64,000 nucleotides of DNA. It comes from Pseudomonadota bacterium. Lineage in GTDB: Bacteria; Pseudomonadota; Alphaproteobacteria; Rhizobiales; Xanthobacteraceae. This document shows, piece after piece, positions 44,064-56,182 of the stretch (position 1 is its first letter; each line of letters begins with the position of its first letter). Location of the stretch: NCBI GenBank assembly GCA_023435725.1, contig JAEYRD010000149.1:1-64000 (forward strand). The letters are read 5' to 3'. Below the pieces are notes generated by a model. That model did not search any database. It had not been told where the DNA came from and saw nothing but the letters and a program-made list of their open reading frames with translations. Made by a program: the position numbers and the translations under genes.

Positions 44064-44486
44064 ATGTTCGGGTTTCGATCAACTCCATCGGGTAGTCGCT
44101 CCCGCATGAGAGCGACGAGAGCCCTTTTCATAAGGCACGGCGCCGAGGCCACGCCCGAGGGACGGTCGCTACGGATGCTGCGAGAATGGCTGTCGCAGGC
44201 GCAGCGAGAGCAGTTCGCAAGCAAGGGTTACTTCGACGTCGTCGGAGGAAACACCGGAAATCAGTACAGGATCTATACTGGCACCTCGGCTAACGTATGC
44301 GAGATCGACAAAAGAGGTCGCCTCCGCGAGGGGCTGTGTTTCACGACGGTTGTCGATCTGCCAATCGGCGACGTGATGCTGGCTCAGAAGATCGCCTTGG
44401 AAACATGCGAAGACGAGGTGCGCGCCCTGGCCAGGTTGTTCATCCCCCGAAGTCATCATTTTCGACAAACCGAACGTCGCGGATGA
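44064..44486 (+). CDS. Conserved hypothetical protein
   Basis: A 140-residue protein. The core LREWLSQAQREQFASKGYFDVVGG, YRIYTGTSANV, LPIGDVMLAQKIALE resembles a small protein family common in Bradyrhizobium, of unknown function. The start may instead be the ATG at 44106 (MRATRALFIRHGAEATPEGR), which fits family members better. It follows the 73-residue gene by 10 bp. Confidence 0.65.
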   Translation: MFGFRSTPSGSRSRMRATRALFIRHGAEATPEGRSLRMLREWLSQAQREQFASKGYFDVVGGNTGNQYRIYTGTSANVCEIDKRGRLREGLCFTTVVDLPIGDVMLAQKIALETCEDEVRALARLFIPRSHHFRQTERRG

Positions 44487-44934
44487 CGGCGCGGATCGTC
44501 GTCTCCGGCCGGTGCCGAGGTTCGTTGATGACGCGAAGGAATAATAAGTCCCCGCAAACTCGAGCGGTGGCCTGTCTCCGTCACTTGGCCTGTCTCTATC
44601 GCAACTGTTGGTCAAGTATGCAGCAGGTGTAATCAAGGCTTCGGCTCAATTCGATCTGCTTCGGGCATTGGCGGCTGCGGTTTCCTCTGCGCACCATTTG
44701 CAGCCGACACCCGGCCTTCCCTGCGCCCTCTTGATCGAGAGGGGGAGCAATGAAGCAAAGCTCGGGCGAAAGGCGCCGCGAGGGCGAAGGTGTGTCTGCG
44801 AGTTGAGATGCGCGTTGGAGATCGTGGTGCCGAACCTCGCTGCGTCATTGCGGGCGCAGCGAAACGTCGGACCCACCACTCTCATCACAACCACGTGTCT
44901 TTATTCGGAAACAATCATTCCCTATTGTGTTGCG
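44487..44934. other. Intergenic region before the TetR gene
   Basis: 448 bp without a convincing gene. An open frame runs in phase into the TetR gene from 44608, but its translation has no domain and the ATG at 44935 is the natural start. The segment near the end contains the operator described separately. No repeats or RNA genes seen. Confidence 0.5.
44907..44922. promoter_or_regulatory. TetR operator upstream of its own gene
   Basis: GGAAACAATCATTCCC lies 13 bases before the TetR start. It matches 14 of 16 bases of the site at 45571-45586 in reverse orientation (GGGAACGATCATTCCC). Occurrence before both regulator and transporter suggests autoregulation plus control of the exporter. Confidence 0.65.
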
Positions 44935-45555
44935 ATGCAAAAAGCTGCACGCCAATCCCAGCTCGTCACCCGTCCGCCGGGGCGCCCCCGGGAATTCGAC
45001 ATGGACACCGCGCTCGACCGCGCGGTGCGGGTGTTTCGCGAGCGCGGCTATCATGCGACCTCGATCGGGGATCTGACCGCGGCGATGCGCCTGACGACCG
45101 GCAGCGTCTACAAGGCGTTTCGCGACAAGCATGCGGTGTTCATGGCCGCTTTCGAGCGCTACACCGCGCTGCGTCAGGAGCAGACCCGTAGCGCGGCGGC
45201 GCGCGGCAAAAATGGCCGCGAGCGGTTGCGCAATGTGCTGCTGTCGTATGTCGAACATTCTCAGGGCGGCGAAGGGCGGCGCGGCTGCCTTGTCGTCGGC
45301 AGCGCGGTCGAGCTGTCTGCGGTCGATCCGGTGGTCGGCGCCCGTGTCAACGCTCAGCTCAAGACCAACGAAAGCTTCATCGCCGGCCTCATTCGCGAGG
45401 GGCAGGCCGACGGCTCGATTCTCGGACATGTAGAGGCCGACGATACCGCGCGGCTGATGATCTGCATCACGCAGGGCCTGCGCGTTGTCGGCAAGGCGCG
45501 CCTGCCGCTCGACGGTGAGCGCCTGGTCGGCGTCGCGATGAAACTGCTCGCCTAG
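44935..45555 (+). CDS. TetR/AcrR-family transcriptional regulator
   Basis: A 206-residue repressor. The N-terminal helix-turn-helix is GRPREFDMDTALDRAVRVF, GYHATSIGDLTAAMRLTTGS then VYKAFRDKHAVFMAAFERY. The C-terminal ligand domain has RRGCLVVGSAVELSAVDP. The start at 44935 is chosen over longer frames because the DNA-binding domain begins about 20 residues in. It sits 53 bp upstream of an MFS gene on the same strand, and both promoters share a palindrome. Likely regulates efflux of an unknown compound. Confidence 0.9.
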   Translation: MQKAARQSQLVTRPPGRPREFDMDTALDRAVRVFRERGYHATSIGDLTAAMRLTTGSVYKAFRDKHAVFMAAFERYTALRQEQTRSAAARGKNGRERLRNVLLSYVEHSQGGEGRRGCLVVGSAVELSAVDPVVGARVNAQLKTNESFIAGLIREGQADGSILGHVEADDTARLMICITQGLRVVGKARLPLDGERLVGVAMKLLA

Positions 45556-45570
45556 ATCCTTGACTTATTG

Positions 45571-45586
45571 GGGAATGATCGTTCCC
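45571..45586. promoter_or_regulatory. TetR operator upstream of the MFS gene
   Basis: GGGAATGATCGTTCCC is a near-perfect 16-bp palindrome, located just after a TTGACT hexamer (45560-45565) that could be a -35 box. A repressor bound here would cover the promoter spacer of the MFS gene. Confidence 0.7.
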
Positions 45587-45608
45587 GATCTTTCGGAGAC
45601 TGCATGTA

Positions 45609-46802
45609 ATGACGATGAATGCCACGATCGAGACCGCGCCAGGCCCGGATGCGGTGTCGCAGCGCCTGACCTTCGTACTTGCCGCGGCCTGTGGCATGGT
45701 CGCCGCCAACATCTACTATGCCCAGCCCTTGATCGCCCCGATCAGCGCCGCGCTCGGCCTGTCGCATGAAGCGGCGGGACTGATCGTCACCATGACGCAG
45801 ATCGGCTATGGCGTGGGGCTTCTCTTCATCGTGCCGCTCGGTGATCTCGTCGAGAACCGCACGCTGATCTGCTCCGTCATCATGCTTGGCGCCGCCGCGC
45901 TGCTCGCTGCTGCGTTCGCGACGCACGCACTGCCGTTCCTGATCGCAGCGCTATTCATTGGGGTCGGTTCGGTCGCGGTGCAGATCATCATTCCCTATGC
46001 GGCGCATCTTGCGCCAGAGGTCGTTCGCGGCCGCGTCGTCGGCAACGTCTCGACCGGCCTGATGCTCGGCATCATGCTGGCGCGCCCGGTGTCGAGCTTC
46101 GTCACGGCGGCACTGTCATGGCATGCGGTGTTTTTCTGCTCGGCCGCGCTGATGATCGTGCTCTCCGCCGTGCTGTGGATGACGCTGCCGAAGCGCAAGC
46201 CGGTCGCGCGCATGCATTATGGCACGTTGCTGTTGTCGATGCCGCACCTGGTCCGGACCACGCCGCTGCTGCGGCGCCGCGCACTGTATCAGGCTGGCCT
46301 GTTCGGCGCCTTCACCCTGTTCTGGACCGTGGCCCCACTCCAACTCGCGAGCGAGTTCGGCTTCTCCCAGCGCGGCATCGCACTGTTCGCGCTCGCCGGT
46401 GTCGCCGGCGTGTTCGCGGCCCCGATCGCGGGGAGGCTCGCCGACCGCGGCCATAGCCGCATGGCAACCCTGATGGCACTGCTGCTTGCGGCCGCGGGCT
46501 TTCTCATCACCCACGTCGGTGCGACCGGCTCGATGCTGAACCTCGCCTGCCTGGTCGTCGCCGCGATCGCGATCGATATCGGTGTCCAGGGCAATGTCGT
46601 GCTCGGCTTCCGCGCGATCTTCGTGCTCGGCCACGAGCACCGCAGCCGTCTCAACGGGCTCTACATGGCGACGTTCTTCGCGGCAGGCGCTGCCGGCTCC
46701 GCGCTCGGCGCCTGGGCCTTCGCGCAAGGAGGCTGGATGCTTGCATCGGCCATTGGCCTCGCCATGCCCGTCGCGGGCTTGCTCTATGCGGCTACCGAGT
46801 AG
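45609..46802 (+). CDS. MFS transporter
   Basis: A 397-residue major-facilitator protein with about 12 hydrophobic helices. The early segment YYAQPLIAPISAALGLSHEAAGLIVTMTQIGYG and the loop GDLVENRTLICS resemble YgaY/arabinose-efflux-type permeases. The central basic loop (LPKRKPVARMHYG) divides the two halves. It is preceded by GGAGAC and by the TetR operator, so it is probably an inducible exporter. The substrate is unknown. Confidence 0.88.
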   Translation: MTMNATIETAPGPDAVSQRLTFVLAAACGMVAANIYYAQPLIAPISAALGLSHEAAGLIVTMTQIGYGVGLLFIVPLGDLVENRTLICSVIMLGAAALLAAAFATHALPFLIAALFIGVGSVAVQIIIPYAAHLAPEVVRGRVVGNVSTGLMLGIMLARPVSSFVTAALSWHAVFFCSAALMIVLSAVLWMTLPKRKPVARMHYGTLLLSMPHLVRTTPLLRRRALYQAGLFGAFTLFWTVAPLQLASEFGFSQRGIALFALAGVAGVFAAPIAGRLADRGHSRMATLMALLLAAAGFLITHVGATGSMLNLACLVVAAIAIDIGVQGNVVLGFRAIFVLGHEHRSRLNGLYMATFFAAGAAGSALGAWAFAQGGWMLASAIGLAMPVAGLLYAATE

Positions 46803-46953
46803 CGGCCGGGCTGGTCGGAATTGTGCAATGCGGCCGTTTACCAGGCCTTCGATGCGAAGTCCTAAGCAGTGCAATTTCCGCCTCGCGATTTCGCAGCCGC
46901 CGTAGTACTTTGGTCGCAACCGGACCTGGTTAACAGGCGGCAGGGGAGGCCCT

Positions 46954-47373
46954 ATGAGGCGTACGGGACTGTATGGCGTACCGCGAGTACGGCCATGGTC
47001 GTGGCAGGCGTTTCTGCTCGGATTTGGCATCGTCGCAGCGTCGGCTGCGCTTCAAGGCGCCTGCGTTGCGCTCGGCGCAAAACTCTATTTCGCCGCGTTT
47101 GTGCCCAGCATCTTCATCGTCGCCATTCTCGCAGGCGCGCCGGCGGCGGCGTTCGCCGCGCTGCTCACCGTTCCGCTGGTGTGGTGGGCATTCATGCCGC
47201 CCTTCTTCGAGGTAAGCCCGTTGACCAGTGCCGATGCGGATTCCATCAACCTGTTCTTCCTGCTTGCCGTATTGCTGATCGGCCTTGCCGATCTCTGCCG
47301 CGAGACGATGACGATTAACAGCCGCGGCAGATTGGAGCCCTCGGGCGAGGGCGCGGCAACGAATTCGCAATAA
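46954..47373 (+). CDS. Small DUF4118-like membrane protein
   Basis: A 139-residue protein with four hydrophobic stretches (AFLLGFGIVAASAALQGACV, FAAFVPSIFIVAILAGAPAAAFAALL, VPLVWWAFMPPF, INLFFLLAVLLIGLADL). The arrangement resembles the DUF4118 four-helix module of KdpD-like sensors, without a kinase. The ATG follows GGGGAGG. Its role is unknown. Confidence 0.65.
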   Translation: MRRTGLYGVPRVRPWSWQAFLLGFGIVAASAALQGACVALGAKLYFAAFVPSIFIVAILAGAPAAAFAALLTVPLVWWAFMPPFFEVSPLTSADADSINLFFLLAVLLIGLADLCRETMTINSRGRLEPSGEGAATNSQ

Positions 47374-47512
47374 GCGAGCCGCGAGCGGGAGCGACGCGTT
47401 GCGCATGCGCAACAGTCCGGCAACCATCCGCGCGTTTGCCGCGTGCCGCTAACTTTTCGAAAAAGATTTGGCCGCAGTTTCTCCCCCGGGAATGACGAGG
47501 GAGTTTTTGGAC

Positions 47513-47710
47513 ATGAACGGCCAGGCCATCTTGGAGAACGTGCGCCGCTACCGCGGGATCGCATCGCTCTATCGCCAGACCGCCGCATTCCGCCCGGGCC
47601 AGAGCTGGTCGCTCTTGGAACAGGCGAAGGATTGGGAAGCGCGGGCGTTGTCGGAGCTGGAAACCTATTTTGCTGCGCGCGCGGATCACGCCGCACCGCT
47701 TGCGGCCTAA
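47513..47710 (+). CDS. Small protein, paralogue of the gene at 58167
   Basis: A 65-residue soluble helical protein containing LENVRRYRGIASLYRQTAAF, then RPGQSWSLLEQAKDWEARALSELETYF. The gene at 58167 encodes a near match, ENVRRYRALASLCRQQAAYR. The ATG at 47513 is chosen; an in-frame ATG at 47492 is possible. The family appears confined to close relatives and its function is unknown. Confidence 0.65.
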   Translation: MNGQAILENVRRYRGIASLYRQTAAFRPGQSWSLLEQAKDWEARALSELETYFAARADHAAPLAA

Positions 47711-47892
47711 ACGTTAACCATCGCGGCATCGAGACCGGCGAGGAACAACGCGAACGACATGCGAGGCGGTCGCAGACGTTCGCGCCACTCTGGCCGTGCC
47801 GCAACACCCGTGGCAACCACGGAGTTACCGCGGCGGCCGTTTATGCTAGCAACCCGACTGATCGAGATCCTTCACGTCGGCCGGGGCGAGCG

Positions 47893-47985
47893 ATGACCAC
47901 CTTGAACCGTATCTTCACGACGGAGCGTCTGCTTCAGATCATCGTCATTTTGGCGGCGACCATCGCCATGAAGTTGATGAGCTGA
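47893..47985 (+). CDS. 30-residue membrane peptide
   Basis: MTTLNRIFTTERLLQIIVIL begins a 30-residue peptide with one hydrophobic helix, continuing AATIAMKLMS. A GGGCGAG-type ribosome site precedes the ATG. It ends 11 bp before the convergent cbbR stop. Evidence is limited to the clean membrane segment and spacing. Confidence 0.4.
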   Translation: MTTLNRIFTTERLLQIIVILAATIAMKLMS

Positions 47986-47996
47986 GCGTCAGTCAG

Positions 47997-48974
47997 CTAT
48001 CCCCCGCCGAGTGTCGGCACATCGGGCAGGTAATTCGAGCCCTCCGAGCCGAGAAAATCGAACATCGCCTGCGCCGGCGGCAGGAGCACCTTGTCGCTGC
48101 GGCGGATCACGTACCATTGCCGGACGATCGGCAGGCCAGCGACATCGAGCACGATGAGGCGGCCCTCGGCGAGCTCGTGCGCGACCGTGTGGGCCGAGAT
48201 GAAGGCGACGCCGAGTCCGGCGATGACAGCCTGCTTGATCGTCTCGTTGCTGCTCATCTCCATGCCGATGATCGGCTCGAGATCGGACCTCTGGAACATG
48301 CCTTCCATCAGCGTACGCGTGCCTGATCCCGGCTCGCGAGTGAGGAAGGTCTCATGCACGAGGTCGGTCAGGCTGAGGCCGGAATCCTTCTCCAGCCAGT
48401 GTCCCTTGCGGGCGACGATGATGTGCGGATTGCGCCCGAGCTGGCGCACGTCGACGCTGACGTCGGCCGGTGGCCGACCCATCACCGCGAAATCGAGGTC
48501 GTAACCGTGCATGGCCTCGCGGATGTCTTCGCGATTGCCGATGGTGAGCTTGATCTCGATCTTTGGATACCGCTTCGAGAACGCCGCGATTGCGTGCGGC
48601 ACGAAATATTTAGCGGTCGAGACCGCGCCGAGATGCACCGTGCCGCCGGTCCGCCCCGCAAGCAGGTCGAGCGCGCCCTGGCAATCCATGATCGCGGCCT
48701 CGACGCGTTCGGCGAGCGCCAGCACTTCCTTGCCCGCTCCGGTCAGCAACATGCCGTCACCGGTTCGTTGCACCAGTGGCAGGCCGGCGAGGTCCTGAAG
48801 CTGCCGCAGCTGCTGCGTAACGGCCGGCTGGGTCAGGCCGAGATGGCCCGAGGCTGCCGTGACGCTGCCCTTGGCGGAAAGCGCCGCGAGCGAGCGGAGC
48901 TGCCGGATCGTCAGGTGCCGGAGCTGGGTCGCCGCATGGCCTGAACCATTATAAGGAAATTCTTTGGCGCTCAT
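47997..48974 (-). CDS. cbbR: LysR-type regulator of the Calvin-cycle operon
   Basis: A 325-residue LysR protein. The N-terminal winged helix is LTIRQLRSLAALSAKGSVTA, with SGHLGLTQPAVTQQLRQLQD. The effector domain starts near residue 105. It is divergent from cbbF, the standard cbbR-cbbF layout, and its sequence (TAKYFVPHAIAAFSKRYP, then HTVAHELAEGRL) matches CbbR-type activators that respond to metabolites such as RuBP or phosphoenolpyruvate. It should activate the cbb operon and autoregulate. Confidence 0.92.
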   Translation of the reverse strand: MSAKEFPYNGSGHAATQLRHLTIRQLRSLAALSAKGSVTAASGHLGLTQPAVTQQLRQLQDLAGLPLVQRTGDGMLLTGAGKEVLALAERVEAAIMDCQGALDLLAGRTGGTVHLGAVSTAKYFVPHAIAAFSKRYPKIEIKLTIGNREDIREAMHGYDLDFAVMGRPPADVSVDVRQLGRNPHIIVARKGHWLEKDSGLSLTDLVHETFLTREPGSGTRTLMEGMFQRSDLEPIIGMEMSSNETIKQAVIAGLGVAFISAHTVAHELAEGRLIVLDVAGLPIVRQWYVIRRSDKVLLPPAQAMFDFLGSEGSNYLPDVPTLGGG

Positions 48975-48996
48975 TATGAATAGAAATTTTCCTTAT
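48951..48996. promoter_or_regulatory. Candidate CbbR operator
   Basis: ATAAGGAAAT (48951-48960) and TTTTCCTTAT (48987-48996) form a nearly perfect inverted repeat around the cbbR start codon. They include T-N11-A-type LysR half sites. Placement next to the cbbR-cbbF divergent promoters fits autoregulation and activation of cbbF. Confidence 0.55.
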
Positions 48997-49093
48997 TAAG
49001 CCGGCCCTGTCAATCTCATCGTGCTGGGACTGACCGCACCGACCTCCACCGGGGAGCGACTGGATGCGGCGTCAGCAAAGGGGATGGACGCAG

Positions 49094-50131
49094 ATGACCG
49101 GGCAACTCAGACTGGACGATCACCTTCAGCGGTATTCCGAGACCGCACCCCATGCGCTGGCCGTGGCGGCCGCGGTCGATGCCATCGCGTCGGCGGTGAT
49201 CGAGATCGCTGACCTCATCGCAAGCGGCGATCTCGCGGACGCGTCGGGGCTGACCACCGGCCGCAACAGCGACGGCGATCTTCAGCGCGATCTCGACGTA
49301 CAGGCGGATGCGATCCTGCGCCGCTGTCTCGGCAGATCGCCGATCGCGGCGTTGGCGTCGGAGGAGATGCGCGAGCCGCAGATCGGCGACCGCGAGGCGA
49401 AGATCTGCGTTGCATTCGATCCGCTCGACGGCTCCTCCAACATCGACATCAACATGACTGTCGGCACGATCTTCTCGATCCTGCCCGCGCCGGACGATCT
49501 CGCGCTCGCCTTTCACCAGCGTGGCTCGGCGCAGCTCGCGGCGGGATTCGTCACCTACGGTCCCCAGACCTCTCTGGTGCTGACGCTCGGCGATGGCGTC
49601 GACATCTTCACGCTTGACCGCAAGGCGGGTTGCTTCCGCCTCTCGCGGAGCGCCGTGCAGATATCCGAGACCTGCGAGGAGTTCTCGATCAACGCCTCCA
49701 ACCGTCGTCACTGGGATCCGCCGGTGCGCGCCTTCATCGACGAATGCCTCGCCGGCGTCGAAGGGCCCGCCAACCACAATTTCAACATGCGCTGGATCGG
49801 CTCGCTGGTTGCGGAAGCCTATCGCATCCTCACCCGCGGCGGTGTGTTTCTCTATCCCTCAGACGCGCGGCCCGGCTATGGCGACGGCCGGTTGCGCCTC
49901 ACCTACGAGGCACACCCGATAGCGATGATCATCGAGCAGGCCGGCGGCTCGGCCTCGACCGGACGCGAGCGCATCCTCGACCTCTCGGCGCACAATCTGC
50001 ATCAGCGCGTGCCGCTGATCATGGGCTCGAGCAACGAAGTTCGCCGCGTCGACGAATTGCACTGCGATCCGCTGCTGGTGGCGAGCGTTTCCGCGCCGCT
50101 GTTCGCGCGACGCGGCTTCTTCCGGTTGTGA
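49094..50131 (+). CDS. cbbF: Fructose-1,6-bisphosphatase, class I (Calvin cycle)
   Basis: A 345-residue class I FBPase. The metal/phosphate motif is ALASEEM followed by [41 protein letters not shown] and [27 protein letters not shown] complete the active site. The ATG at 49094 gives [11 protein letters not shown], the usual start; an ATG at 49064 with a GGGGAG site is an alternative. It dephosphorylates fructose-1,6- and often sedoheptulose-1,7-bisphosphate. First gene of the cbb operon. Confidence 0.95.
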   Translation: MTGQLRLDDHLQRYSETAPHALAVAAAVDAIASAVIEIADLIASGDLADASGLTTGRNSDGDLQRDLDVQADAILRRCLGRSPIAALASEEMREPQIGDREAKICVAFDPLDGSSNIDINMTVGTIFSILPAPDDLALAFHQRGSAQLAAGFVTYGPQTSLVLTLGDGVDIFTLDRKAGCFRLSRSAVQISETCEEFSINASNRRHWDPPVRAFIDECLAGVEGPANHNFNMRWIGSLVAEAYRILTRGGVFLYPSDARPGYGDGRLRLTYEAHPIAMIIEQAGGSASTGRERILDLSAHNLHQRVPLIMGSSNEVRRVDELHCDPLLVASVSAPLFARRGFFRL

Positions 50132-50143
50132 GCGAGGTGTCCC

Positions 50144-51019
50144 ATGTCCAGGAAGCATCCGATCATCTCCATCACCGGCTCGTCCGGCGCCGGCACCACT
50201 TCGGTGAAGAAGACCTTTGAGCAGATATTCTTCCGCGAGCGTGTCAACGCCGTCTACATCGAGGGCGATGCGTTCCATCGCTATGACCGTGCCGAAATGC
50301 GCACGCAGATGGCGACGGAGGCCGAGCGCGGCAACAAGCATTTCAGTCATTTCAGCCCCGAGACCAATCTGTTCGAGGAGCTGGAGCGTGCCTTCCGCGA
50401 CTATGGCGAGACAGGCACCGCAATGACCCGGCATTATGTCCATGATGCCGAAGAATCCACGCTGCACGGCGTCGCTCCAGGCACCTTCACCGAATGGGAG
50501 CGGCTGCCGGAGAACTCGGACTTACTGTTCTACGAGGGCCTGCACGGTGCCGTGGTCACCGACAAGGTCAACGTCGCGCGCTATGCCGACCTCAAGATCG
50601 GTGTCGTTCCCGTGATCAATCTCGAATGGATTCAGAAGCTGCATCGCGACCGCAGCGCGCGTGGCTATTCGACCGAGGCCGTCACCGACACCATTCTGCG
50701 GCGGATGCCTGATTACATCCATTACATCTGCCCGCAATTCACCGAAACCGACATCAACTTCCAGCGTGTGCCGACGGTGGACACGTCCAATCCGTTCATC
50801 GCGCGCTGGATCCCGACCCCGGACGAATCCATGGTCGTGATCCGCTTCAAGAATCCGCGCGGAATCGACTTTCCCTATCTGCTCTCGATGCTGCCGCACA
50901 GCTTCATGTCGCGCGCAAACTCGATCGTATGTCCCGGTGCGAAGCTCGATCTCGCGATGCAGCTCATCCTGACGCCGCTGATCATGCAGCTCATCGAGCG
51001 CAAGCGGAGCCTGAAATGA
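50144..51019 (+). CDS. cbbP: Phosphoribulokinase
   Basis: A 291-residue proteobacterial phosphoribulokinase. The P-loop is [31 protein letters not shown], the catalytic-base region FEGLHG (here [10 protein letters not shown]), and [21 protein letters not shown] follow. It phosphorylates ribulose-5-phosphate to RuBP, the CO2 acceptor. It starts 12 bp after cbbF. Confidence 0.97.
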   Translation: MSRKHPIISITGSSGAGTTSVKKTFEQIFFRERVNAVYIEGDAFHRYDRAEMRTQMATEAERGNKHFSHFSPETNLFEELERAFRDYGETGTAMTRHYVHDAEESTLHGVAPGTFTEWERLPENSDLLFYEGLHGAVVTDKVNVARYADLKIGVVPVINLEWIQKLHRDRSARGYSTEAVTDTILRRMPDYIHYICPQFTETDINFQRVPTVDTSNPFIARWIPTPDESMVVIRFKNPRGIDFPYLLSMLPHSFMSRANSIVCPGAKLDLAMQLILTPLIMQLIERKRSLK

Positions 51020-51047
51020 TCCGCAATATCAACAACGGGAGGATGTG

Positions 51048-53069
51048 ATGAACATCTCGGTTCATGCCGAAGCCGACCTTACGGCGGTCACGCACAACGA
51101 TCTCGCCAACGCCGTCCGCTTCCTTGCGGTCGACGCCATCGAGAGCTCGCAGTCCGGCCATCCCGGCCTGCCCATGGGCATGGCCGACGTTGCGACCGTG
51201 CTGTTCTCGCGTTTCCTGAAATTCGACTCGGCTCATCCGAACTGGCCGGACCGCGACCGCTTCGTGCTGTCGGCGGGCCATGGCTCGATGCTGCTCTATG
51301 CGCTGCTGCACCTGACCGGCGGCGATGTCAGCCTCGATGACATCAAGGCGTTCCGGCAATGGGGCTCGAAGACGCCGGGGCATCCGGAATATGGCCACAC
51401 GCCGGGCGTGGAAACGACGACGGGGCCGCTGGGGCAGGGGATTGCGACCGCCGTTGGCATGGCGCTCGCAGAGCGCATGGCCAATGCGCGGCATGGCGAC
51501 GGCCTCGTCGACCACTTCACCTATGTGATCGCTGGCGACGGCTGCCTGATGGAAGGCATTAGCCAGGAGGCGATCTCGCTCGCGGGCCATCTTCAGCTCG
51601 GCCGTCTGATCGTGCTGTTCGACGACAACGGCATCTCTATCGATGGGCCGACGTCGTTGGCGACTTCCGACGACCAGCTCGCACGTTTCGCGGCTTCCGG
51701 CTGGTCTGTGCGTCGGGTCGACGGGCATGATCCCGAAGCAGTCGCGCAGGCGATTGCGGAGGAACGGGAGACCGCAAAGCCGTCGCTGATCGCCTGCCGC
51801 ACCATCATCGGCTATGGTGCGCCCGACCGCCAGGGCACCGAGAAAGCTCATGGCGCGCCGCTCGGCGCCGAGCAGACGGCAGCGGCGCGCCGAACGCTCG
51901 GCTGGGACTATCAGCCCTTCGTGGTGCCGATCCCGATCCTCAAGGCGTGGCGGATGATCGGACAACGCGGACAGGTCGAGCGTCTCGCCTGGCTTGACCG
52001 TTACGAATGCGCGACGCCCGGGCAGCGCGACCTTTTCATCGAGGGTAAAATGGTTGCCCTGCCGGACGCCTATGCCCAGGCCTCGGCGAAATTGCGCGAG
52101 CGCTTTGCCACCGAGCGTCCGAAGCTCGCGACGCGGCAGGCCTCGCAACAGGTGCTCGACGGCATTTCCGGAACGATCCCCGGATTTGTCGGCGGCTCCG
52201 CGGACCTGACGCATTCGAACCTGACGCACGCCAAGGCCCAGACGCCCGTCAGGCGCGACGCTTTCGCTGGCGACTATATTCATTACGGTATCCGCGAGCA
52301 CGGCATGGCCGCCGCAATGAATGGCCTCGCGCTGCATGGCGGCTTCATTCCCTATGGCGGAACCTTCCTCGCCTTCTCCGACTACAGCCGTCCGGCGATC
52401 CGCCTTGCGGCGCTGATGCGGCTGCGGGTCATTCATGTGATGACCCACGACTCCATCGGTCTCGGTGAAGACGGTCCGACGCACCAGCCGGTCGAGCATC
52501 TCGCCGCGCTGCGCGTCATTCCGAACCTCCTCGTGTTCCGCCCCGCCGATGCGGTCGAGACATTGGAAGCCTGGGACTGCGCGCTCGAAGCCGAGGATCG
52601 TCCCTCCGTTCTGTGCTTGTCGCGCCAGGCCCTGCCGACCTTTCGCAGTGATGCGCGCGGCAAGAACCGCGTCGCGCGTGGCGCCTATCTCGTCGTCTCG
52701 CCGGACGGCGGCCGCGATGTGACGTTGATGGCCACCGGCTCGGAAGTGTCGATTGCGCTGGAAGCCGCGCGCCTGCTCGCGACCGAGCACGTTCGTGCGG
52801 CCGTGGTCTCCGCGCCCTGTTTTGCGCTGTTCGAGGAGCAACCGGAAGACTACCGCGCCTGCGTACTCGGGACCGTGCCGCGCGTCGGCATCGAGGCGGC
52901 GGTAGCAGGCGATTGGCCGCGCTGGATCGGCGCCGACGGCGAATTCGTCGGCATGCGCGGCTTCGGCGCCTCGGCGCCTGCGCCCGTGCTCTACCGCGAA
53001 TTCAGCATCACACCACAGAGCATTGCGGAAGCCGCCCGCCGGGCGATCGCACGCGCAGCCGAGCAATAA
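51048..53069 (+). CDS. cbbT: Transketolase
   Basis: A 673-residue thiamine-diphosphate enzyme. It has [32 protein letters not shown], the ThDP motif [19 protein letters not shown], and [10 protein letters not shown] / [14 protein letters not shown] in the pyrimidine domain. The ATG at 51048 follows GGGAGG; the GTG directly before is less likely. It interconverts pentose, hexose and heptose phosphates in the Calvin cycle. Confidence 0.96.
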   Translation: MNISVHAEADLTAVTHNDLANAVRFLAVDAIESSQSGHPGLPMGMADVATVLFSRFLKFDSAHPNWPDRDRFVLSAGHGSMLLYALLHLTGGDVSLDDIKAFRQWGSKTPGHPEYGHTPGVETTTGPLGQGIATAVGMALAERMANARHGDGLVDHFTYVIAGDGCLMEGISQEAISLAGHLQLGRLIVLFDDNGISIDGPTSLATSDDQLARFAASGWSVRRVDGHDPEAVAQAIAEERETAKPSLIACRTIIGYGAPDRQGTEKAHGAPLGAEQTAAARRTLGWDYQPFVVPIPILKAWRMIGQRGQVERLAWLDRYECATPGQRDLFIEGKMVALPDAYAQASAKLRERFATERPKLATRQASQQVLDGISGTIPGFVGGSADLTHSNLTHAKAQTPVRRDAFAGDYIHYGIREHGMAAAMNGLALHGGFIPYGGTFLAFSDYSRPAIRLAALMRLRVIHVMTHDSIGLGEDGPTHQPVEHLAALRVIPNLLVFRPADAVETLEAWDCALEAEDRPSVLCLSRQALPTFRSDARGKNRVARGAYLVVSPDGGRDVTLMATGSEVSIALEAARLLATEHVRAAVVSAPCFALFEEQPEDYRACVLGTVPRVGIEAAVAGDWPRWIGADGEFVGMRGFGASAPAPVLYREFSITPQSIAEAARRAIARAAEQ

Positions 53070-53083
53070 CAGGAGGAATCTTC

Positions 53084-55661
<2,578 letters not shown>

Positions 55662-55672
55662 GGAGTTTCAAC

Positions 55673-56080
55673 ATGAAGATGACTCAAGGCTGCTTTTCAT
55701 ACCTGCCTGACCTCACCGAGGACCAGATCTACAAGCAGGTGCAATATTGCCTGACCAAGGGCTGGGCGGTGAACATCGAGTTCACCGACGATCCGCATCC
55801 CCGCAACACCTATTGGGAGATGTGGGGCCTGCCGATGTTCGATCTCCAGGACGCCGCTGGCGTGATGATGGAACTCGCCGAATGCCGCCGGGTCTATGGT
55901 AACAGCTACATCCGCATCAGCGGCTTCGATTCCAGCCATGGCTGGGAGTCGGTGCGGATCTCCTTCCTCGTCAACCGGCCGCCGCAGGAGGCGGAATTCG
56001 AACTGGTGCGACAAGAGGCCGGGGGACGCGCGATCCGCTACACCACAGTTCGCCGGCCGGCCGCGCACGCTTCACCCTAA
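55673..56080 (+). CDS. cbbS: RuBisCO small subunit
   Basis: A 135-residue small chain starting MKMTQGCFSYLPDLTEDQIY. It contains NIEFTDDPHPRNTYWEMWGLPMFDL and the C-terminal beta-hairpin extension (VRQEAGGRAIRYTTVRRP) characteristic of red-type small subunits. The start follows GAGGAG and is 11 bp after cbbL. Confidence 0.96.
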   Translation: MKMTQGCFSYLPDLTEDQIYKQVQYCLTKGWAVNIEFTDDPHPRNTYWEMWGLPMFDLQDAAGVMMELAECRRVYGNSYIRISGFDSSHGWESVRISFLVNRPPQEAEFELVRQEAGGRAIRYTTVRRPAAHASP

Positions 56081-56133
56081 GTCGTCCTCCTCCGCGCGGA
56101 GCGCTCCCTGCTCCGCATCCTTGGCGGGCAACT

Positions 56134-56173
56134 GCTTCGCCGCTCCCCCCCCCGCGGCGAAGCTCTTTTCTTC
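56134..56173 (+). terminator. Intrinsic terminator between cbbS and cbbX
   Basis: GCTTCGCCGC (56134-56143) and GCGGCGAAGC (56154-56163) make a perfect 10-bp stem with a T plus C9 loop, followed by TCTTTTCTTC. It would end or reduce transcription after cbbLS, giving less cbbX and cbbE mRNA than RuBisCO mRNA. The run of nine C bases is unusual and slippage-prone. Confidence 0.8.
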
Positions 56174-56182
56174 GAGGTGCCC

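Noticed and set aside
44608..44934. N-terminal extension of the TetR gene
   Set aside because: No domain; the DNA-binding domain starts normally from the ATG at 44935, and the extension would run through the operator.
50991..53066. 691-codon minus-strand frame
   Set aside because: Complete antisense shadow of transketolase; no domain recognised.
52913..53083. N-terminal extension of cbbA into cbbT
   Set aside because: The GTG at 53084 has an ideal ribosome site and starts the conserved aldolase sequence.
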